Positions 1-9,183 of a DNA stretch of 35,474 nucleotides are shown in pieces. The stretch spans positions 1 through 35,474 of the forward strand of contig CAMEDC010000033.1 of assembly GCA_945913255.1 (NCBI GenBank), in the 5' to 3' direction. The position numbers were made by a program, and so were the translations under genes. The notes beneath the pieces are model-generated. The model was given only the letters and a program-made list of their open reading frames with translations. It ran no database searches and was not told the origin of the DNA. The DNA is from an uncultured Lachnospiraceae bacterium (GTDB lineage Bacteria > Bacillota > Clostridia > Lachnospirales > Lachnospiraceae). Position 1 is the stretch's first letter. Every line of letters begins with the position of its first letter.

Positions 1-1361
1 AACGTCTCGGTGAAAGATGTCTTTTTGCTGACAGGCTCAGAATTTATATTTGGTGTCTTTTCCTCCTTCAGCTCTGAAGTTTCGGTAAAAAATTCTTCAG
101 TAGCTGACTGATTTTCCGTCATTTGTACGTTGTTTTGAGACAATTCAGCAGAATTTTCCCGGGATTTCACTCTTGCCCACACGGGATTTTGAATGAATTC
201 CTGCATTTTGGGGCGCTCCGCCTCATATTTCATCTCCTCCAGAACGCGGTAATTTTCACTTCTTCTCTGCTCAAAAGGTTCCGGTGTATGTTGTTTCTCC
301 CGCTCCTGTTGTTCCTCACTGGCAGCTGTCTTCAACTCCTTTTCGCCGGATAACAGTGCATCCGGAATCATTTCATGATGCTTCAGTGCATATTTTACAG
401 CACCGCACAGATATGCGCTAAAGGAGGGCGCATTCGTAAATCGCACGTCCATCTTCGTGGGATGCACATTGACATCCACTCTTTCCGTATCCATGGTGAT
501 ATGAAGTACACAGAAGGGGAATTTATGCTGCATCAGATATTCCTTGTAACCTTCCTCCACAGCTCTTGACACCACGCCGCTTCTGATAAATCTTCCGTTG
601 ATAAAATAAATTTCAAAATTTCTGTTAGAGCGGACCTGTACCGGTTTTCCCAGATAACCCTCGATCTTGATTCCATCCTGCTCTGACTGGATGGGAATTA
701 GTGCATTTGCAGCTTCTCTTCCGTAAATTCGGTAAATAACCTCTCGCAAATCTCCATTACCCGAGGTATGAAACTTCATCTGGTTTCCCAGCACCAGCTT
801 AAAGGAGATGTCCGGTCTGGACAAAGCCAGATGCTCCATCAAATCTGCAATATAGCCGCCTTCGGTCACAGGCTGCTTTAGAAACTTTCTTCTGACAGGT
901 GTATTGAAAAACAGATTCCGCATGATAAAAGTGGTTCCGTCAGGTGCTCCCACCTCATCAAAGCTAATCTCTCTTGCTCCCTCCAGAAGGATACGGCTTC
1001 CTGTCATACAGTCCGCAGTCTTGGTAATCACTTCTACCTTTGCAACAGCCGCAATACTGGACAATGCCTCTCCTCGAAAACCAAGACTGCTTATGCGCGT
1101 CAAATCTTCCGCATCCGAAATCTTGCTGGTGGCATGGCGTAAGAAAGCCTTGCGAAGCTGCTCCCGCTCCATACCCGAACCATTGTCCGTGACACGGATA
1201 AATTCAATGCCGCCGTCCTTCGCTTCCACAGTTATGGCTGTTGCACCGGCATCAATGGCATTTTCCACCAGTTCCTTCACTACACTGGAAGGCCGCTCCA
1301 CCACTTCACCGGCAGCAATCTTATCGATTGTCTCCGAATCCAAAACATGTATCTGTGCCAT
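1..1361 (-). CDS. mutL: DNA mismatch repair protein MutL (3' end outside window)
   Basis: Reading the minus strand from the ATG at 1361 gives an open frame to the window edge. It begins MAQIHVLDSETIDKIAAGEV, the classic MutL start. The GHKL ATPase motifs follow in order: ENAIDAGAT (motif I), DNGSGM (motif II) and GFRGEALSS (motif III). The transducer-like region includes NGRFIRSG and VDVNVHPTKMDVRF. After about residue 340 comes a charged, poorly conserved Glu/Lys-rich linker. The C-terminal dimerisation/endonuclease domain lies beyond position 1, so the QXHX2EX4E-type endonuclease motif cannot be checked. MutL is the ATP-dependent matchmaker acting after MutS recognises a mismatch. The start codon lies immediately after the mutS stop (1362-1364), with no intergenic base, so the pair is almost certainly one translationally coupled operon. 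Confidence 0.97.
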   Translation of the reverse strand, partial: MAQIHVLDSETIDKIAAGEVVERPSSVVKELVENAIDAGATAITVEAKDGGIEFIRVTDNGSGMEREQLRKAFLRHATSKISDAEDLTRISSLGFRGEALSSIAAVAKVEVITKTADCMTGSRILLEGAREISFDEVGAPDGTTFIMRNLFFNTPVRRKFLKQPVTEGGYIADLMEHLALSRPDISFKLVLGNQMKFHTSGNGDLREVIYRIYGREAANALIPIQSEQDGIKIEGYLGKPVQVRSNRNFEIYFINGRFIRSGVVSRAVEEGYKEYLMQHKFPFCVLHITMDTERVDVNVHPTKMDVRFTNAPSFSAYLCGAVKYALKHHEMIPDALLSGEKELKTAASEEQQEREKQHTPEPFEQRRSENYRVLEEMKYEAERPKMQEFIQNPVWARVKSRENSAELSQNNVQMTENQSATEEFFTETSELKEEKTPNINSEPVSKKTSFTET

Positions 1362-4052
1362 TTAGAAATCCTTTCCGCCTTGCCAACGGTTCTTCAGCTT
1401 GTTCTGCAATCTGTACAAAGTATTCAGCGCATCCAGCGGCGACATGGTGTTGACCTCCACCTCCATCAGTTCCTTCAAGACATCCTCATCCGTCACTGTA
1501 TCAAAAAGTGACATCTGTGCCAGGTCAACTTCATCCAGCTTCGGCTGCTTTCTGCTCTTCGCATCGCTTTTCACATCCACCGCAATGCTTTGTATCTTCT
1601 CCGTAATATCATTATCCGTAAGCTGCTCTACGATCTCTTTCGCTCTGTCAATCACCATATCAGGCACACCTGCCAGCTTTGCCACCTGAATACCGTAGCT
1701 TTTATCTGCGCCGCCCTTGATAATCTTTCTTAAGAATACAATGTCGTCTCCGCATTCCTTCACAGCAATACAATAATTGTTGACATTGCTCATCTTACCT
1801 TCCAGTTCCGTCAGTTCATGGTAATGTGTGGCAAACAGGGTCTTTGCCCCCAGAAGCTTCCGGTTGCTGATATGCTCAATCACCGCCCAGGCAATGCTCA
1901 GGCCATCGAAAGTAGAGGTACCTCTTCCAATCTCATCCAGAATCAGCAGACTATTTGAGGTTGCATTCCGCAGAATGTTTGCCACCTCGTTCATCTCCAC
2001 CATAAAGGTGGACTGTCCGCTTGCCAGATCGTCGGAAGCTCCCACTCTGGTAAAGATTCTGTCCACGATTCCGATATTCGCACTTCTTGCCGGCACAAAA
2101 CATCCAATCTGCGCCATGAGGACAATCAGTGCGGTCTGACGCATATAAGTAGATTTACCTGCCATATTCGGTCCCGTAATAATGCTGATGCAATGATTGC
2201 CGTTATCCAGGAAGGTATCATTGGCAATAAACATATCGTTTGTAATCATCTGCTCCACTACCGGATGCCTGCCATCCTTGATATCGATGACACCTTTCTC
2301 ATTCAGCTTTGGACGCACGTAGTGATTGCGCTCCGACACCAGTGACAGCGAGGCATAAACGTCCAGCTTTGCCACCGCCTTTGCCGTTCTCTGAATTCTC
2401 TCCAGTTCCATGGCAATGGATTCCCTTATTTTGCAGAACAAATCATATTCCAGTGTGGTCAGCTTGTCCTCTGCATTTAAAATGGTATCCTCCAGCTCCT
2501 TCAATCTGGGAGTAGTATACCGCTCTGCATTGGCAAGGGTTTGCTTTCTGATATAATCCTCAGGCACCAGATCCTTATAAGAATTGGTTACTTCAAAATA
2601 ATAACCAAAAACCTTATTGTACTTGATTTTCAAGTTCTTGATTCCGGTTCGTTCTCTGTCCTGCTCCTCCAGCTGGGCAAGCCACTGCTTACCATCCCGC
2701 TTGGCACTCCTAAGCATATCAATAGTCTCGTCAAAGCCGTCCTTAATCATACCGCCTTCCCTGATGGAAATAGGCGGTTCCTCCTCAATGGCTTCCTTAA
2801 TCAGTTCATAAATATCCTGAAGACCATCTATGTCATTTTCAACAGATGCCAGTTCCTCTTTTGTAAAGCTTTTCAGAACTGTTTTGATGGCAGGCAGCAT
2901 TTCCAAGGAATTACGAAAGGCAATAAAGTCCCTGGGATTTGCTGTTTTATAGGTCACCTTACTGAGCAGCCTTTCCAAATCATAGACGGGGTTCAGATAT
3001 TCTCTCAATTCATCCCGGGATACGCTGTCTTTGTTCAGTTCTTCGATGGCATCCAGACGGCGTTCCATCTCTTCCTTATCAATCAAGGGCTGTTCCAGCA
3101 TACTACGCAGCAATCTGCCTCCCATGGCTGTCTTGGTCTTATCCAGCACCCAGAGCAGAGACCCCCTCTTCTGCTTATCCCGAAGAGTCTCTGTCAGTTC
3201 CAGATTTCTTCTGGTTGCACTGTCCAGCAGCATATATTTATTGGTCAGATAGGGGTAAATATGGGTAAAATGAGCCAAATCCGTTTTCTGTGTCTCATAA
3301 AGATACTGTAACAGTGCCCCCGCCGCTATCATACCAACAGGAAATTCTTCAATTCCCAGTCCAATCAAGGTATTCACCTTAAAGTGCCGAAGCAGCACCC
3401 TCTTACAGCCGTCATCATCAAAAACATGAGGTTCCAGTGCATTGACAGAAATATGATATTTTGCCTTCAGATTCTCCACATCAAAACCGCTGACAAGAAA
3501 CGCCTCATTACAAATAATCTCAGACGGTTCATACTTCATAATTTCATCATTCAGCTTCTTTAAATCCTCAACCTCTGTCAGATAGTAATCGCCTGTTGTC
3601 ACATCCGCAACAGAAATACCGATTTTTGCCGGCATGTATGTAATACACATCAGGAAGTTATTCTTTGAAGCCTCCAGAGACTGAACATTCAGATTCGTTC
3701 CCGGGGTAACAATCCTTATGACATCGCGTTTTACCAAGCCCTTTGCAAGCTTCGGATCCTCCAGCTGCTCACAGATTGCAACTTTATATCCTCTGCTGAC
3801 CAGTTTGGTCAAATATCCTTCCACGGCATGATAGGGAATTCCGCACATGGGAGCTCTCTCTTCCAGCCCGCAAGCTTTTCCTGTCAGGGTGATTTCCAGT
3901 TCCTTAGATGCCGTCAGCGCATCATCAAAAAACATTTCATAAAAATCTCCCAGACGATAAAAAAGAATGCAATCCTGATACTGCTTCTTCGTCTCCATAT
4001 ATTGCTGCATCATTGGCGTCAGGTCTTCTACGGGAATCTGCTGTTCCGGCAT
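1362..4052 (-). CDS. mutS: DNA mismatch repair protein MutS
   Basis: This 896-residue protein is of normal length for MutS. The mismatch-reading Phe-X-Glu motif is F37-Y38-E39 (in GDFYEMFFDDA). The Walker A motif GPNMAGKST is at residues 627-635, followed by the Walker B stretch LLILDEIGRGTSTFDG and the ABC-ATPase dimer region (FATHYHELTELE). The C-terminus ends in a basic helix after a DEVDLAQMSLF segment, which resembles a beta-clamp or dimerisation tail (inference). MutS binds mismatches and small loops as a dimer and recruits MutL, encoded directly downstream with no gap. The start is supported by an AGGAG ribosome binding site about 9 nt upstream. No clear promoter is visible in the short gap to the sulP terminator, so transcription may start close to 4060-4100. 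Family assignment is certain from motifs. Confidence 0.98.
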   Translation of the reverse strand: MPEQQIPVEDLTPMMQQYMETKKQYQDCILFYRLGDFYEMFFDDALTASKELEITLTGKACGLEERAPMCGIPYHAVEGYLTKLVSRGYKVAICEQLEDPKLAKGLVKRDVIRIVTPGTNLNVQSLEASKNNFLMCITYMPAKIGISVADVTTGDYYLTEVEDLKKLNDEIMKYEPSEIICNEAFLVSGFDVENLKAKYHISVNALEPHVFDDDGCKRVLLRHFKVNTLIGLGIEEFPVGMIAAGALLQYLYETQKTDLAHFTHIYPYLTNKYMLLDSATRRNLELTETLRDKQKRGSLLWVLDKTKTAMGGRLLRSMLEQPLIDKEEMERRLDAIEELNKDSVSRDELREYLNPVYDLERLLSKVTYKTANPRDFIAFRNSLEMLPAIKTVLKSFTKEELASVENDIDGLQDIYELIKEAIEEEPPISIREGGMIKDGFDETIDMLRSAKRDGKQWLAQLEEQDRERTGIKNLKIKYNKVFGYYFEVTNSYKDLVPEDYIRKQTLANAERYTTPRLKELEDTILNAEDKLTTLEYDLFCKIRESIAMELERIQRTAKAVAKLDVYASLSLVSERNHYVRPKLNEKGVIDIKDGRHPVVEQMITNDMFIANDTFLDNGNHCISIITGPNMAGKSTYMRQTALIVLMAQIGCFVPARSANIGIVDRIFTRVGASDDLASGQSTFMVEMNEVANILRNATSNSLLILDEIGRGTSTFDGLSIAWAVIEHISNRKLLGAKTLFATHYHELTELEGKMSNVNNYCIAVKECGDDIVFLRKIIKGGADKSYGIQVAKLAGVPDMVIDRAKEIVEQLTDNDITEKIQSIAVDVKSDAKSRKQPKLDEVDLAQMSLFDTVTDEDVLKELMEVEVNTMSPLDALNTLYRLQNKLKNRWQGGKDF

Positions 4053-4098
4053 CTTAGGTACACTCCTGTTCTGTGATTCTCTTTTTCCTTATAAAGCA

Positions 4099-4132
4099 AG
4101 AGCGAATGCACAACCATTTGCGCATTCGCTCT
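4099..4132 (-). terminator. Intrinsic terminator-like hairpin after the SulP gene
   Basis: Arms 4099-4109 and 4122-4132 are an 11-bp perfect inverted repeat (AGAGCGAATGC / GCATTCGCTCT) with a 12-nt loop. It lies about 20 nt beyond the SulP stop codon on the minus strand. The tail on that strand (TGCTTTATAAGG) is only weakly U-rich, so termination may be partial and let some transcripts continue into mutS. Confidence 0.6.
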
Positions 4133-4152
4133 GATTTTACCACAAAATCTTG

Positions 4153-5802
4153 TTATTGTAAATCTTCCGCTCTCTTTAATGCTTCATCAATGTGCCCGCA
4201 GAAATTCTCCTTTCCAACCCTTTCAACCATACCTGCTTTTTCCATAACACGCATGGGCTGTTCATTGACGTGGGAAAGCACTACCTTCACATTTTTCTTT
4301 TCGCATTCTTCCAGAAGCTGTTCCAGATTATGCATGGCCGTGGCATCAATCGCATTCACGCTTCTCATACGGATGACCAGCACCTTGGTGTTCTCTTTTA
4401 TGGAAATATCCAGTATTTTTTCCGCTGCTGCAAAGAACATGGGACCGGAAATTTCATAGACACAGGTATTTGCAGGCACCGCCATCAGTTCAATGCTTTC
4501 CGGATCATTTTCGTCATCAATATACTTCCATCCGGACACCTGAGTTACATCGCTCATTCTCTTCATAAACAAAATTGCAGCAAGTACAATACCAACCTCA
4601 ATTGCAACCACAAGGTCGAAGATAACTGTAAGAAGGAATGTGGTAACCAATACCAGGATATCGCTCTTAGGAGAAGCCTTGCACAGCTTCACAAAGTTTC
4701 TCCAGCCGCTCATGTTATAGGCTACCTGAAACAGGATTGCCGCAATACAGGGCATAGGAATCAGCTTTGCAAGTGGCATTAAAAATACCACAACCAAAAG
4801 CAGTGTCAGAGAATGGACAATACCTGAGACGGGAGTCCGTCCACCGTTTTTGATGTTTGCCGCAGTTCTCGCAATGGCTCCTGTTGCGGGAATACCGCCG
4901 AAGCATGCGGAACCGATATTGGCAACTCCCTGTGCAATCAGTTCCATATTGGGACGATGTTTGGAACCTATCATACTGTCTGCCACAACCGCGGAAAGCA
5001 GAGATTCAATACCTGCGAGCAGCGCAATCGTTACGGCATTGGAAAGTTGAGAACGAATGACATCAAATGAAAGAAGTGATGCATTCAATGTTAATTTGGG
5101 AAGTCCCGCCTGAATGTTATCAAATGCCTTACCGATGGTATTGACGTCCAGCTTGCCAATCTCAACAATCGCAGCAGTCGCCACTACTGCAATCAGGGAA
5201 CCGGGAATCTTTTTAAAAAATTTCGGCCAGACTATCAATATAGCCAGAGCAAGAGCACCTATGGCAATTGCCTGCCAATTGATTGTGGAAAGATTGGAAA
5301 ACAGTGCCTCCAGCTTTTCCAGTGTTTCAATGGGCTTTTCTCCATTCTGATAGCTGATGCCCGCGAAATCCTTAATCTGTCCGATAAACAACGTAACAGC
5401 AATACCTGCGGTAAATCCTGTCGTAATGGTATAGGGAATGAATTTCAGAAGATTACCGAATCTCAGGAATCCCATCAGAATCAGGAAGAGACCTGCCATG
5501 ATGGTTGCAGCCATCAACCCCTCAACACCGTCTCTTGCAACAATACCTGCCACAATGGTGGCAAACGCTGCTGTCGGTCCGGCTATCTGCACACGGCTTC
5601 CTCCCAGAAAAGATACGAAAAATCCGGCAATAATTGCAGTGTAAATACCCGCTTCAGGTCCCACGCCTGACGCGATTGCCAGTGCAATGGAAAGAGGCAA
5701 TGCTATGATGGCAACAATGATACCTGCTACCACATCCTTCACAAACTGCTCCTTCGTGTAAGTCTTCATGACCGAAAAAAGCTTTGGTTTTAACTTATCC
5801 AT
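4153..5802 (-). CDS. SulP-family (SLC26) anion transporter with STAS domain
   Basis: The protein has 549 residues. The N-terminal 420 residues are strongly hydrophobic, with the SulP transport core: an early ALPLSIALAIASG helix and GSRVQIAGPTAAFA, the typical P-rich substrate-site segment. The C-terminus is a cytoplasmic STAS domain (residues about 440-545, including VLVIRMRSVNAIDATAMHNL). SulP proteins carry sulfate, bicarbonate, dicarboxylates or other anions, usually with Na+ or H+; the substrate cannot be read from sequence. The start is backed by a GAGGGAG ribosome binding site. The gene stands alone between the phosphatase-fusion gene and mutS. Its 5' leader is unusual, with a promoter, a palindrome and an intrinsic terminator, which suggests regulated expression. 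Confidence 0.93.
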   Translation of the reverse strand: MDKLKPKLFSVMKTYTKEQFVKDVVAGIIVAIIALPLSIALAIASGVGPEAGIYTAIIAGFFVSFLGGSRVQIAGPTAAFATIVAGIVARDGVEGLMAATIMAGLFLILMGFLRFGNLLKFIPYTITTGFTAGIAVTLFIGQIKDFAGISYQNGEKPIETLEKLEALFSNLSTINWQAIAIGALALAILIVWPKFFKKIPGSLIAVVATAAIVEIGKLDVNTIGKAFDNIQAGLPKLTLNASLLSFDVIRSQLSNAVTIALLAGIESLLSAVVADSMIGSKHRPNMELIAQGVANIGSACFGGIPATGAIARTAANIKNGGRTPVSGIVHSLTLLLVVVFLMPLAKLIPMPCIAAILFQVAYNMSGWRNFVKLCKASPKSDILVLVTTFLLTVIFDLVVAIEVGIVLAAILFMKRMSDVTQVSGWKYIDDENDPESIELMAVPANTCVYEISGPMFFAAAEKILDISIKENTKVLVIRMRSVNAIDATAMHNLEQLLEECEKKNVKVVLSHVNEQPMRVMEKAGMVERVGKENFCGHIDEALKRAEDLQ

Positions 5803-5832
5803 TTGTTAAAATCTCCCTCATAAGCAGAATCA

Positions 5833-5870
5833 AAAAACCGTGCCCTCCTTCATGAGACGGCACGGTTTTT
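5833..5870 (-). terminator. Rho-independent terminator or attenuator in the SulP leader
   Basis: The arms 5833-5844 and 5859-5870 form a 12-bp perfect stem (AAAAACCGTGCC / GGCACGGTTTTT). On the minus strand it is followed by six U residues (5837-5832), and on the plus strand by five. The inner loop can add CTC/GAG pairs. It ends only about 30 nt before the SulP start codon and downstream of the only recognisable promoter, so it lies inside the SulP leader. It could simply end transcription from the upstream operon, or act as an attenuator. Confidence 0.8.
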
Positions 5871-5950
5871 ATCATATTCCAATTTTTCTTTGATTGCAAT
5901 ATTTTTTTGAATTTTTATTATCCTATCCTGCCACTTCAAAATTACCGTTA

Positions 5951-5981
5951 ATTATTGATATTCATTTGACGCGCGTCAAAT
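5951..5981 (-). promoter_or_regulatory. SulP promoter with overlapping 18-bp palindromic operator
   Basis: On the minus strand TTGACG (5979-5974) and AATAAT (5956-5951) are separated by 17 bp, a good sigma-A-type promoter. The -35 box is embedded in a perfect 18-bp palindrome at 5964-5981 (ATTTGACGCGCGTCAAAT), a plausible repressor operator. The predicted leader is about 140 nt long. Confidence 0.65.
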
Positions 5982-6026
5982 AAATAATACTTTTCTACAC
6001 TTTTTCAAAGCACATCCTGCATTATT

Positions 6027-7718
6027 CTACTCTCCAAAAAGCTCCACAAACACTGGTTCATGATGAACCACAGGAAGGAACTTTTCCAATAAATCCACAA
6101 GCCGCAGGCGAAGACTGGAGGTATTCATACAAGGGTGGCATCCGAACCACTCTCCCTTCAGCACATCCTGATCGATCAGTAACTGTACCCTGTTTCCCGT
6201 ATCATTCATCAGCCCCATAACGCTGACGGAGCCGGGAGTAATGTGCAAGAACTCCTCCATATAGATAGCCTCGGCAAAGGAAAGCCGGGAACTGTTAATC
6301 TGCTTTGACAGCTCTTTTGTCTTAAACTTTTTTCCCTCCGGCATCATCAACAGATAAAACCTTGTCCTTTGCTGATTGCACAGGAAAAGATTTTTACAGA
6401 TAACCGCATCCAGCGCTTCATCCACCGCTTTGCAGGCTTCCATGGTATTCGCCTCGCAGTGGTCAATTCTCTCATAGGGAATCCCAAGCTTGTTCAGAAG
6501 CTCATACACCGTCAGTTCCCTCTCTCGGCGCCAATGAATGTCCTCCGGTGCTCCCTGCATCAGCTGAAGCTTTGTTTCCACCGGAGCCACCTCACCGGTA
6601 TACCATCCGACTTGACCATTGCTTTTGACATAGCGTTTCCCTTCTATCTTAAATAATACTGATAATTGTTCTCCTTGTCTTACCGATAAAACCCTGTCAC
6701 AATAACTGGAATAATGCAGCCCTTTCTCATCTTCCCATGTCCATTCCAAAGGAGCCTCGAATTCCTTTCCCGTGGACAATTGACGAAACAACCCCATACT
6801 TCCACGCTCTTCCAAAAGTGCAATCCTATCATCAAAATAATCCAGGTGAATGGAAGCCGGTATCTCCTTCTCTGCCTCCAGAGCCGTCACCACAGGAAAA
6901 TCATCATAACTTGTCCAAGTGATATCCTCAATCCCTGTCATGCAGTCAGGGAGAATAATCCCATTCAGCTGCCCCAGCCTCTTTACGCCGCAGCCTCCGT
7001 CAATACAGAGAATTCTTCTCTTGGCATCAAAAAGCGGACTCATATCCTCATATTCTTTTCTATAAAGACAGACTGGCCAGTGCCCGGTCACCACTGTATA
7101 GTTATCAAACCGATACCCCTGACTTAAGAAATTATCGTTTTTCAGATAGGGAATTGCATCCGTTCCTTCCAGCGTAGACAAGTCATCCGTAGGCACGCCG
7201 CCGTGTACAAAAAGATATTGACCGGCTGTCAAAATAGTGGGACGACTCTGCAAAAATTCCAGTTCTTCCCTAAAATGCTCTCTGATTCTTGCCATGTGTT
7301 CCGAAGCATTTTCCGGCTTCACTTGAGAGACTCCGATGCCAAGCTCAGACAGCATTTCAAGGATTAAACCACCACCCCAGTATTCATTCTCCCATTTTAC
7401 AAATCCGGCGAATTCCGCCCCGGCCTCCGATGAGTCATCCAAAATAATCTGCACCCTGCTCAAATCCACGTTGCCCATGGAAACATAAACCGGATACCTT
7501 TTACACAATTCCATGACATACTGCACCACCCGTAGGCTTTCCGGTCCCTTGTCGATTAAATCCCCCACAATCACCAGAATGTCATCACCGCCGTATTCCA
7601 GTTTTCTTAACAGCTGTACAAGCCTGTTGAAGTGCCCGTGAATGTCACTGATTACCAGAATCCGCTGCCCCGGTGCCGCCTTGATATGCTGTATCGTTGT
7701 CCTAAACTCTTTTGCCAT
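6027..7718 (-). CDS. Fusion: PPP-like metallophosphatase + ProX/YbaK-type aminoacyl-tRNA editing domain
   Basis: This 563-residue protein has two recognisable parts. Residues about 17-260 are a calcineurin-like phosphatase with DIHGHF (D25, H27), GDLIDKG (D53), GNVD in place of GNHE (N83), FVHGG and TGHWP, as in PPP/Ap4A-hydrolase-type enzymes. Residues about 400-563 resemble PrdX/ProX prolyl-tRNA editing proteins: LYELLNKLGIPYERIDH-like opening, KNLFLCN, KELSKQINSSRLSFA, TPGSVSVMGLMND and the GCHPCMNTSSL segment. The middle (about 270-395) is a beta-rich linker I do not recognise. Editing domains of this family deacylate mischarged tRNAs such as Ala-tRNAPro. The start uses AGGAG inside miaB and overlaps miaB by 17 nt, so the two are translationally coupled. 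Both domains look intact; the combined role is unknown. Confidence 0.85.
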   Translation of the reverse strand: MAKEFRTTIQHIKAAPGQRILVISDIHGHFNRLVQLLRKLEYGGDDILVIVGDLIDKGPESLRVVQYVMELCKRYPVYVSMGNVDLSRVQIILDDSSEAGAEFAGFVKWENEYWGGGLILEMLSELGIGVSQVKPENASEHMARIREHFREELEFLQSRPTILTAGQYLFVHGGVPTDDLSTLEGTDAIPYLKNDNFLSQGYRFDNYTVVTGHWPVCLYRKEYEDMSPLFDAKRRILCIDGGCGVKRLGQLNGIILPDCMTGIEDITWTSYDDFPVVTALEAEKEIPASIHLDYFDDRIALLEERGSMGLFRQLSTGKEFEAPLEWTWEDEKGLHYSSYCDRVLSVRQGEQLSVLFKIEGKRYVKSNGQVGWYTGEVAPVETKLQLMQGAPEDIHWRRERELTVYELLNKLGIPYERIDHCEANTMEACKAVDEALDAVICKNLFLCNQQRTRFYLLMMPEGKKFKTKELSKQINSSRLSFAEAIYMEEFLHITPGSVSVMGLMNDTGNRVQLLIDQDVLKGEWFGCHPCMNTSSLRLRLVDLLEKFLPVVHHEPVFVELFGE

Positions 7719-9183
7719 TTATATCAATCTCCTGTCGTCCAACAACATGTCCCATATAATAGAACCCATGACACTCATCCAGAGAAACAGGGACAATTTT
7801 TCCAATGAAAGAAGCGTCGCCCGGCACATGAACGATTGTGTTGTTGGAAAGTCTGCCTGTCACAAGATTCGCATCATTCTCATTGACTTCTTCAATCAAA
7901 GCTTCCATCACTTGTCCCTGATACTTTGCAACCTGTTCCCTTGCTGTTTCCTGTACCACCTTTAACAGCTTGTCAAATCCGATCTTTACCTGCTCCTCCG
8001 GCACCTGGTTTTCCATGGCTGCCGCCGGGGTTCCGGTTCGTTTGGAATAGATGAAGGTAAAGGCATTGTCAAACTTTACCTTACGTACCACGTCGATAGT
8101 TTCCTCCAAATCCTCCGGTGTCTCCCCGGGGAATCCCACAATGATATCCGTTGTGATGGCAATGTCGGGAATTTCCCTGCGAATACGTTTGGCCAGTTCC
8201 AGATACTGCTCCTTTGTGTAACGCCTGTTCATGTTCTTTAAGATTTCCGTGGAACCGGACTGAAGCGGCAGATGCAGATGGCGGCAAATCTTCTTTGACT
8301 CCTTCATCACCTGTATCAGCTCGTCGGACAAATCCTTGGGATGAGAGGTCATAAAGCGAATTCGTTTCAGCCCCTCAATTTTCTCCACTTCCCGGAGAAG
8401 CTGTGCAAAGGTCATGGGATTTTCCAGATTCTTTCCATAGGAATTCACATTCTGTCCCAGAAGCATCACTTCCACCACGCCGTCTGCCACCAGGCTTTCA
8501 ATCTCACGCAAAATATCTTTCGGTTCCCTGCTTCGCTCTCTGCCCCGGACATAGGGCACGATGCAATAGCTGCAGAAATTATTGCAGCCGAACATGATAT
8601 TGATACCTGACTTAAAGGCATACTTTCTCTCTATTGGCAAATCTTCAACGATTTTGTCCGTGTCCTTCCAGATATCGATAATCATTCCCTTTGATTCAAA
8701 GGTTGCACAGAGAAGCTCCGCAAACTTAAAGATATTATGGGTTCCGAAGATCAAATCCACAAAGGAATAACTCTTTTTCAGCTTCTCGATGACGGCAGGC
8801 TCCTGCATCATACAGCCGCAGAGGGCAATCTTCATTTTAGGATTTTTCTTCTTGTATCCGTTTAATTCTCCCAGTCTTCCGTACACTCTCTGATTGGCAT
8901 TGTCGCGGACGGTACAGGTATTAAAAATAACAAAATCCGCTTTTTCGGTCTCCACGATTTCATAGCCGATTTTCTCCAGTATGCCCACAAGCTTTTCAGA
9001 GTCGCGGGCATTCATCTGACACCCAAATGTCGTGACACAGCAGGTAGGTGTATGCCCGATTTCTTCCGCAAGTGCCTTCACATGCTCCCTTGCTTTCGCC
9101 ATATAATAGTACTGACGCTTTGTTTCGTCCTCCGGCGCAGACTCATTTATATTGATTTCATCTAATGTGATATTGTTTAACAT
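7702..9183 (-). CDS. miaB: tRNA-2-methylthio-N6-dimethylallyladenosine synthase MiaB
   Basis: The protein has 493 residues with the methylthiotransferase layout. The N-terminal UPF0004 domain carries three auxiliary-cluster cysteines, C55 (TTFGCQMN), C90 (FNTCTVR) and C124 (GCMMQ). The radical-SAM motif CxxxCxxC is C200/C204/C207 (GCNNFCSYC), followed by the TIM-barrel core (TTDIIVGFPGET) and a C-terminal TRAM domain of about 60 residues. MiaB adds a methylthio group at C2 of i6A37 in tRNAs that read codons beginning with U. The N-terminus carries an extra ~45 residues before the first cysteine, usual in clostridial MiaB. An AGAAAGG ribosome binding site precedes the ATG. The downstream gene, which overlaps it, also contains a tRNA-related domain, so the pair may form a small tRNA-quality operon. 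Confidence 0.97.
   Translation of the reverse strand: MLNNITLDEININESAPEDETKRQYYYMAKAREHVKALAEEIGHTPTCCVTTFGCQMNARDSEKLVGILEKIGYEIVETEKADFVIFNTCTVRDNANQRVYGRLGELNGYKKKNPKMKIALCGCMMQEPAVIEKLKKSYSFVDLIFGTHNIFKFAELLCATFESKGMIIDIWKDTDKIVEDLPIERKYAFKSGINIMFGCNNFCSYCIVPYVRGRERSREPKDILREIESLVADGVVEVMLLGQNVNSYGKNLENPMTFAQLLREVEKIEGLKRIRFMTSHPKDLSDELIQVMKESKKICRHLHLPLQSGSTEILKNMNRRYTKEQYLELAKRIRREIPDIAITTDIIVGFPGETPEDLEETIDVVRKVKFDNAFTFIYSKRTGTPAAAMENQVPEEQVKIGFDKLLKVVQETAREQVAKYQGQVMEALIEEVNENDANLVTGRLSNNTIVHVPGDASFIGKIVPVSLDECHGFYYMGHVVGRQEIDINGKRV

Noticed and set aside
2541..3311. Plus-strand 256-codon open frame antisense to mutS
   Set aside because: It lies wholly inside mutS, has no ribosome binding site and no family motif; it mirrors the coding strand's codon pattern.
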